A DNA stretch of 10,923 nucleotides, taken from the NCBI GenBank assembly GCA_027310325.1, contig DAIDBB010000496.1, positions 1-10,923 of the forward strand, read 5' to 3'. Positions 5,684-10,923 of this stretch are shown in pieces; position 1 is the stretch's first letter; each line of letters starts with the position of its first letter. The position numbers and the translations under genes are program-made. The notes under the pieces were generated by a model. That model made no database searches. It was not told where the DNA came from and saw nothing but the letters and a program-made list of their open reading frames with translations. Source of the stretch: a bacterium. GTDB lineage: Bacteria > Desulfobacterota > GWC2-55-46.

Positions 5684-8287
5684 ATGGATATTACAGGGCC
5701 TCGGATGAAAAACGTCACACCGGCGATGCGTCAGTACCTTGATATCAAGGCTGAGAACAGCGACGCCATCCTTTTTTTCCGGATGGGGGATTTCTACGAG
5801 ATGTTTTTTGAGGACGCCAGGCTTGCTTCGCGCGTCCTTGGAATAACACTTACGTCCAGGGATAAAGACAGGGACATACCGATGTGCGGAGTGCCTTACC
5901 ATGCGGCGTTATCCTACATAGCCAAGCTCGTAAAGGAAGGGCATAAGGTGGCCATATGCGAGCAGGTTGAAGACCCGGATGAGGCCAAAGGGATAGTGGA
6001 AAGGGCGGTTGTTAAGGTCGTTACGCCCGGAATAGTCATTGAAGAGGAGCTTCTCGACCCAAAGACCAATAATTTCATCGCCGCGGTCGTTTTAAAATCC
6101 AGGAAGTGCGGCTTTGCATACATGGACGCATCGACCGGAGAGTTCCGGCTTACCGAGTTTCCGGAGGATGCCCTGAATGACGAGATGAAAAGAATAAGAC
6201 CTACAGAGCTTCTTGTGGAGGAAACCCTAAGGGACCGTATCAGCACCGCCGAGTCGCCCGTTAAAAAGGTCACAGGGCTATCCAGGTTCGACTTTGGCCT
6301 CGAAGTCGCCCTTGAACGCCTGAACAAGCACTTCGGCACGCTTTCTCTCGATGGGTTCGGCTGTTCCGACATGGTCGAAGGCGCCAGGGCGGCCGGCGCG
6401 CTCCTTTATTATATCAAAGAGACGCAGAAAGCCCCACTCCAGCATGTAAAAAAATGTATCCCTTATCATACCGACGATTACCTCGTGATGGACCATTCCA
6501 CCAGGCGCAGCCTCGAAGTAATGCAAAACTCTAGGACAAGCGAAAGGGAGGGCTCTCTCCTCGAACTTCTGGACAAGACCAAAACAGCGATGGGAGGAAG
6601 AAGGCTCAGATCATGGCTCCTTTATCCCCTTAAGGATATTACAGCCATCGGGTCTCGGCATGACGCGGTATCCGAGCTTGTTGAGAGGAGGGACGCCCGC
6701 TCCATGTTGCGCGAGCTTCTCTCCGAGGTATATGATTTGGAAAGACTCGTGGCAAAGGTATCTATCGGTTCCGCAGGCCCTCGAGACATGGTCTCTCTCA
6801 AGTGTTCTCTTAAAAAGATCCCTGCTCTAAAACAGGCTTTCGCTGAATTCAATTCGTCCTTTATGTCAGATCTAGCTTCTTCCCTTGACAGCGTCAACGA
6901 GGCGGCGCAGGCGATCGAGTATGCTATATCCGACCCCGCGCCAATTTCCGTTAAGGACGGCGGCGTCATAAGGGAGGGTTACAGCGCTGAGCTCGACGAA
7001 CTGAGGAAAATAGGCTCGGGCGGCAAGGACTGGATCGCCCGGCTTGAAGCGGCCGAGAGGGCAAAGACAGGAATAAATTCCCTTAAGGTAGGCTATAACA
7101 GGGTCTTCGGATATTACATAGAAGTCACGAAAACAAACCTTTCAAGTGTCCCGGATGAGTATATAAGAAAACAGACTCTCGTTAACGCCGAGAGATTCAT
7201 AACCCCTGAACTCAAGGAATGGGAGGATAAGATATTGACCGCCGAGGAGAGGGCTCTCGATCTTGAGGCGTCTCTTTTCACCGACATAAAAGAAAAGGTC
7301 TCAAGGTATTCGGAGAGGGTCCAAAGGACCGCGGACACAATATCTACCCTGGACGCTATCGCGGCCCTGGCCGAGGTTTCGCAGGTCATGGACTATGCAA
7401 GGCCTGTTGTATATGACGGAAACGCGATAGAGATCGTCGGGGGGAGACACCCTGTGATAGAGGCGGCCCGTATCGAGGGTTTTGTGGCAAACGACCTTAA
7501 AATGGACCGCGACAACCAGATACTTATACTTACGGGGCCCAATATGGCCGGCAAGTCCACTTACCTCAGGCAGAACGCGCTAATCGTCCTAATGGCCCAG
7601 ATAGGCTGCTTTGTCCCGGCCCAGAGCGCCAGGATCGGGGTCATAGACAGGATATTTTCAAGGGTGGGCGCTTCTGACGACCTGTCACGCGGACAGAGCA
7701 CCTTTATGGTCGAGATGAACGAGACGGCCAATATCCTTAATAACGCCACGGACAGAAGTCTTATAATCCTGGACGAGATAGGCCGGGGCACGTCGACGTT
7801 CGACGGGTTAAGCATAGCGTGGGCAGTCGTTGAATACCTGCACGACCATCCAGGAGTCATGGCCAAGACGCTTTTTGCGACCCATTATCACGAACTCACG
7901 GACCTTTCCTTGACAAAGGAAAAGGTCAAAAATTATAATATGGCTGTTAAGGAGTGGGATGATAAGATAATCTTCCTGAGGAAGGTCCTTCCAGGGGGTA
8001 GTAGCCGTAGCTACGGGATCCAGGTCGCAAGGCTTGCTGGGCTTCCTTCCCAGGTCATCGGTAGGGCCACGGAAATACTAAAAAACCTTGAGACGGGCGA
8101 GTTGAACGACTCCGGGGTACCCAAGATTGCCGTCAGTGATGGGCCCCTGGAGGAACAGCAGCAGATGAGCCTTCTGGGGAAAAAAGACAAGCTTCGGGAG
8201 GAGATCGACAGGCTGGATGTGAATAATATGACACCGCTTGAAGCGCTGATGGCGCTTAATAAGATGAAAGAGACACATGGGAACTGA
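5684..8287 (+). CDS. mutS: DNA mismatch repair protein MutS
   Basis: MutS1-type mismatch recognition ATPase, 867 residues against about 853 in E. coli. It binds mispaired or looped DNA as a dimer and, with MutL, starts mismatch repair. The N-terminal domain has the mismatch-wedging F-x-E motif (F37-Y38-E39 in GDFYEMF). Connector, core/lever and clamp domains fill about 130-570. The C-terminal ABC-type ATPase has Walker A GPNMAGKST (G618-T626, K624), the Q-loop/signature region LSRGQSTF, Walker B LIILDEIGRGTS (D697, E698) and the H-loop FATHYHEL. The end (MTPLEALMALNKMKE) matches the dimerisation tail. It appears complete and active. The first possible start is ATG 5684, directly after an in-frame TAA. 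A second in-frame ATG at 5705 has a better placed AGGG upstream and would give 860 residues. The gene follows GH57 by 35 bases and overlaps the amidase gene by 11. Confidence 0.97.
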   Translation: MDITGPRMKNVTPAMRQYLDIKAENSDAILFFRMGDFYEMFFEDARLASRVLGITLTSRDKDRDIPMCGVPYHAALSYIAKLVKEGHKVAICEQVEDPDEAKGIVERAVVKVVTPGIVIEEELLDPKTNNFIAAVVLKSRKCGFAYMDASTGEFRLTEFPEDALNDEMKRIRPTELLVEETLRDRISTAESPVKKVTGLSRFDFGLEVALERLNKHFGTLSLDGFGCSDMVEGARAAGALLYYIKETQKAPLQHVKKCIPYHTDDYLVMDHSTRRSLEVMQNSRTSEREGSLLELLDKTKTAMGGRRLRSWLLYPLKDITAIGSRHDAVSELVERRDARSMLRELLSEVYDLERLVAKVSIGSAGPRDMVSLKCSLKKIPALKQAFAEFNSSFMSDLASSLDSVNEAAQAIEYAISDPAPISVKDGGVIREGYSAELDELRKIGSGGKDWIARLEAAERAKTGINSLKVGYNRVFGYYIEVTKTNLSSVPDEYIRKQTLVNAERFITPELKEWEDKILTAEERALDLEASLFTDIKEKVSRYSERVQRTADTISTLDAIAALAEVSQVMDYARPVVYDGNAIEIVGGRHPVIEAARIEGFVANDLKMDRDNQILILTGPNMAGKSTYLRQNALIVLMAQIGCFVPAQSARIGVIDRIFSRVGASDDLSRGQSTFMVEMNETANILNNATDRSLIILDEIGRGTSTFDGLSIAWAVVEYLHDHPGVMAKTLFATHYHELTDLSLTKEKVKNYNMAVKEWDDKIIFLRKVLPGGSSRSYGIQVARLAGLPSQVIGRATEILKNLETGELNDSGVPKIAVSDGPLEEQQQMSLLGKKDKLREEIDRLDVNNMTPLEALMALNKMKETHGN
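5695..5698 (+). promoter_or_regulatory. candidate Shine-Dalgarno for the alternative mutS start at 5705
   Basis: AGGG lies 6 bases before the in-frame ATG at 5705. The upstream ATG at 5684 is preceded by ACCGTCACGCTAA, with no purine-rich element. MutS proteins usually have few residues before the conserved TPxMxQYL block. This fits a start at 5705, which leaves only K-N-V between Met and that block. Both starts are possible. Confidence 0.4.
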
Positions 8288-9536
8288 ATTGAGAATATCC
8301 CGTTCACATAGATTGGCGTCTTTTTTCATATGCTGTCTTACTATTGCGCTGGTCACCATGGGTTTTGCCGGCGAATCGTACGCCGGCAGAAGGGGGGATA
8401 ACGCCAGGGCTGTCGTCTCCGAGATAAAGCATTGGTCAAACCCCAATTACACAAGGATAGTCATAACAGTCAGTAAAAAAACACCTTACGCCTCAAGGCT
8501 TTTAAAGAAGGACCCGACTATAAACATGCAATGGAGGAGGCTTTACATCGATATAAACGGAGCCACGCTCGGCGCGGGATTGAGGAAAGAGATACCGATA
8601 GATGACGGCCTTTTAAAGATGGCCCGGGCCGGCCAGTACAATAACGACACTGTACGGGTGGTCCTTGATATCGAATCGATCGAGGACTTCAAGATATTCC
8701 CCCTTGATGACGATCTTTACAAGATAGTTATCGACGTGACGGGAGAAAAAAGGCAGCAAAGCGCCGAAGCCGTAGCGAAGGCTGAAAAGCCGGCCAGAAA
8801 ATCGCCTGAAAACATGAGGATAGCGCCGTCGCCTTCGATATCGCGACAGCTTGGCCTCAAGGTCAGGACGATCGTAATCGACCCGGGACACGGCGGCAAG
8901 GACCCCGGCGCCATCGGGATAGGAGGGCTCAAAGAAAAGGACGTTACGTTGAGGATCGCGAGGATGCTCAGGGACAAGCTCGCGAGTACGATACACTCGA
9001 AGATAATCATGACAAGGGACAGGGACGTCTTCATCCCGCTCGAGGAGAGGACCGCTATAGCCAACAGCCGGGACGCTGACCTTTTCGTATCGGTCCATAT
9101 AAATTCCAACACGAGAAGGACCGCGTCCGGGGTGGAGACCTACACGCTCAATATCTCCAACGACGAGGAGGCAAAGAGGGTGGCCGCCCGGGAAAACTCG
9201 ACTTCCAGAAGGTCAGTAAGCGATCTCGAGTTCATACTTAACGACCTTATTAAGACCGCAAAGAGCAATGATTCGATCGGCCTTGCCACGGCCGTGCATG
9301 AAAGCCTTGTGAAAAAACTGAAGGACAAGTTCAGGGATATAAGAAGTAACGGTGTCAAAGGTGCGCCTTTCTACGTGCTTGTAGGCACCAAGATGCCGAG
9401 CATACTTTGCGAGGTGTCCTTTATAAGCAATCCGGTCGAGGAAAAAAGGCTTCAAGATGAAAATTACCTCCGTCAGATCGTGGACGGCATTGCCGCAGGG
9501 GTGCTGCGCTACATGAACGAGACGGGGTCGGTTTAA
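8277..9536 (+). CDS. N-acetylmuramoyl-L-alanine amidase with AMIN domain (AmiC type)
   Basis: A 419-residue periplasmic zinc amidase that cuts the bond between N-acetylmuramic acid and the L-Ala of the peptide stem, typically to split septal peptidoglycan. Residues 1-36 look like a signal peptide: basic start, hydrophobic stretch 13-30, likely cleavage after S-Y-A36. Residues about 44-152 are an AMIN domain, which targets such enzymes to the envelope or septum. A charged Ala/Lys/Pro-rich linker follows (about 155-195). The Amidase_3 catalytic domain covers about 197-416 with zinc ligands H205 (DPGHGG), E220 (GLKEKD) and H274 (SVHINS), and catalytic E379 (LCEVSFISN). A helical, charged segment at about 300-335 lies where AmiB/AmiC carry the self-inhibiting helix, so activation by an EnvC/NlpD-like partner is plausible; none is encoded here. 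The start ATG 8277 overlaps mutS by 11 bases. An in-frame TTG at 8289 is an alternative that would keep the signal peptide. Confidence 0.94.
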   Translation: MGTELRISRSHRLASFFICCLTIALVTMGFAGESYAGRRGDNARAVVSEIKHWSNPNYTRIVITVSKKTPYASRLLKKDPTINMQWRRLYIDINGATLGAGLRKEIPIDDGLLKMARAGQYNNDTVRVVLDIESIEDFKIFPLDDDLYKIVIDVTGEKRQQSAEAVAKAEKPARKSPENMRIAPSPSISRQLGLKVRTIVIDPGHGGKDPGAIGIGGLKEKDVTLRIARMLRDKLASTIHSKIIMTRDRDVFIPLEERTAIANSRDADLFVSVHINSNTRRTASGVETYTLNISNDEEAKRVAARENSTSRRSVSDLEFILNDLIKTAKSNDSIGLATAVHESLVKKLKDKFRDIRSNGVKGAPFYVLVGTKMPSILCEVSFISNPVEEKRLQDENYLRQIVDGIAAGVLRYMNETGSV

Positions 9537-9543
9537 ATAAAGC

Positions 9544-10923
9544 ATGCTAAACTCCGAGAATACGCTCGTCGACTCGCTAATAAGCGGACCCGCCACCGTT
9601 GTCATAAAGGAATACCTGTCAAAAGGTGAAGCGGTCCTCCGTAAAAAACATCTTAAAGAAAAGACCGGCGCGGAAATCTGCAGGTCTTACACCAGCCTTA
9701 TAGACGATCTTTTAAAATCCATCTTTACGGTAAAATCATCCGATGTGAAATGCGCTGAAAGTGTCGCTCTTGCGGCCATAGGCGGATACGGCAGGGGAGA
9801 GCTCAATATACGCTCGGACATAGACCTGATGCTTCTTTACAGGAAGCGTATAACCCCGTCGATTGAGGAACTCACAGAGAAGATGCTCTACATTCTGTGG
9901 GATACGGGCCTTGACCTCGGGTTCAGCATAAGGTCGGTAGACGAGTGCATATCGCTTGCAAAAGACGACCTTAAGACAATGACCTCGCTCCTTGACCTTC
10001 GTTTTCTCATAGGGGATAGGGAGCTATTCGACATTCTTAATGAAAGCGTAAGGAAAGACCTTTTTAACAGAAAACGGGCCCGGGCTTTTATAGACGAAAA
10101 GATAAGCGAGAGCAGGAGCAGGCATCAGAAATACGGAGGTTCGGTATACATACTGGAGCCAAACGTAAAGGAAGGCGAGGGGGGGCTCCGTGACATCCAT
10201 ACTGCCCTTTGGGCAATAAAGGCCCGTAACGCCCGGCACTTGGAGCCTTACTCCCTCGGCCTGATATCCGAGCGTGGCAGAAGTGAGCTCGAAGGCTCGC
10301 TTGATTTTATTCTTTGGGTGAGGAACGAGCTTCATTTCCATACCATGCGGAAGACCGACCAGCTTACTTTCGACCACCAGGAAAGGATAGCGAAGCTTCT
10401 AGGGTATGGCGACACCGAGCACGTCCTGGCTGTCGAGGCCTTCATGCAAAGATATTACAAGCACGCAACGGGGGTTAATCATTATTCTAATCTTATGCTT
10501 TCGAGGTGCCTGCACAGGGATGAGAATAAGCGCAAGCCTTTTTTCTGGCCGAAGAAAAGGGTAAAGATCGACAAGAACTACACGATAGCCGATAACGTCC
10601 TGACGGTGCGGGATAGGGATGCATTTTCCAGGGAACCGGAGGCCATCATAAAGGCTTTTGAATATTCCCAGGCATTTAAGGCCGAAATAGACCAGGACAC
10701 AAAAGACCTTATACTTAGCCGCCTCGATCACGCGAGGACGGAGGATTTCGCTTCCGAGGATGTATCGGCTTCGTTCATCAAGATACTTAAGGGTAAAGAT
10801 ATATATAGGACCCTGAGCGAAATGTATAAGCTCAAATTCCTGGAGAAGTATATACCGGAGTTTTCTGAAATAGTCTGCAGGGTCCAGCACGATCTCTATC
10901 ACGTATATACGGTGGATGCGCAC
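9544..10923 (+). CDS. glnD: bifunctional [protein-PII] uridylyltransferase / uridylyl-removing enzyme GlnD (partial, 3' cut)
   Basis: The first 460 residues of GlnD, open to the window edge (E. coli GlnD is about 890 residues). GlnD senses glutamine: it uridylylates PII proteins when nitrogen is short and removes UMP when glutamine is high, thereby tuning glutamine synthetase. The nucleotidyltransferase domain is intact: GGYGRGELNIRSDIDLMLLY (residues 80-99) carries the GG and the catalytic pair D92/D94. Downstream come NVKEGEGGLRDIH and the LHFHTMRKTDQL block of the GlnD/PII-UTase region. The sequence ends with VQHDLYHVYTVDAH (447-460), the beginning of the HD domain for UMP removal. The rest of HD and the two ACT domains that bind glutamine lie outside the window. 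ATG 9544 is 7 bases after the amidase stop and has no clear ribosome binding site, so coupling to the upstream gene is likely. No PII or glutamine synthetase gene is visible. Confidence 0.95.
   Translation, partial: MLNSENTLVDSLISGPATVVIKEYLSKGEAVLRKKHLKEKTGAEICRSYTSLIDDLLKSIFTVKSSDVKCAESVALAAIGGYGRGELNIRSDIDLMLLYRKRITPSIEELTEKMLYILWDTGLDLGFSIRSVDECISLAKDDLKTMTSLLDLRFLIGDRELFDILNESVRKDLFNRKRARAFIDEKISESRSRHQKYGGSVYILEPNVKEGEGGLRDIHTALWAIKARNARHLEPYSLGLISERGRSELEGSLDFILWVRNELHFHTMRKTDQLTFDHQERIAKLLGYGDTEHVLAVEAFMQRYYKHATGVNHYSNLMLSRCLHRDENKRKPFFWPKKRVKIDKNYTIADNVLTVRDRDAFSREPEAIIKAFEYSQAFKAEIDQDTKDLILSRLDHARTEDFASEDVSASFIKILKGKDIYRTLSEMYKLKFLEKYIPEFSEIVCRVQHDLYHVYTVDAH

Noticed and set aside
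8005..8016. 12-base palindrome CCGTAGCTACGG in mutS
   Set aside because: It sits in the codons of the conserved S-R-S-Y-G motif. A palindrome of this length is expected by chance in a window of this size and nothing else supports a binding site.
9213..9605. 130-codon minus-strand frame crossing the amidase-glnD junction
   Set aside because: Both overlapped + strand genes are strongly supported, and the frame has no ribosome site or recognisable domain.
10399..10923. 174-codon open frame on the minus strand at the right edge
   Set aside because: It is antisense to glnD, whose + strand reading shows the conserved GlnD and HD motifs. The minus-strand product has no family features.

Overview
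The window is a gene-dense, single-strand stretch of bacterial chromosome. Six complete protein genes and one cut by the right edge all read on the + strand. Gaps are 35 bases or less, and two junctions overlap by 29 and 11 bases. A possible eighth gene ends in the first 28 bases. I see no RNA gene, mobile element, CRISPR array, clear intrinsic terminator or gene-free stretch over 300 bases. Base composition is near half G+C, with frequent AGG (Arg) and ATA (Ile) codons in every gene, so nothing looks recently imported.

The gene set points to a Gram-negative bacterium with an outer membrane: a putative lipoprotein with a BamB-like propeller, a secreted AMIN/Amidase_3 cell-wall amidase and GlnD. 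A DUF4388 response regulator and a COG1449-type GH57 enzyme next to mutS-amidase-glnD suggest Desulfobacterota (the former Deltaproteobacteria) or a relative such as Nitrospirota. This placement is inferred from family distributions recalled from memory and not computed.

Layout from left to right: a receiver-DUF4388 regulator with a C-terminal domain that looks like a degenerate small GTPase; a PHP-family metallo-phosphoesterase with all nine expected metal ligands; a beta-propeller putative lipoprotein overlapping it; a cytoplasmic GH57 alpha-glucan enzyme with an extra C-terminal beta-rich domain; MutS; a periplasmic N-acetylmuramoyl-L-alanine amidase; and the N-terminal 460 residues of GlnD.

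The genes do not form one pathway. The right half (mutS, amidase, glnD) is a housekeeping cluster for mismatch repair, septal or cell-wall hydrolysis and nitrogen signalling. The left half combines an unusual regulator with a phosphoesterase, an envelope protein and glycogen-type metabolism. Spacing suggests co-transcription and translational coupling. The most unusual item is the first protein, in which the receiver has lost several phosphorylation residues and the GTPase-like domain has no recognisable P-loop. I did not find a clearly undescribed multi-gene system; the rest is mostly ordinary core genome.
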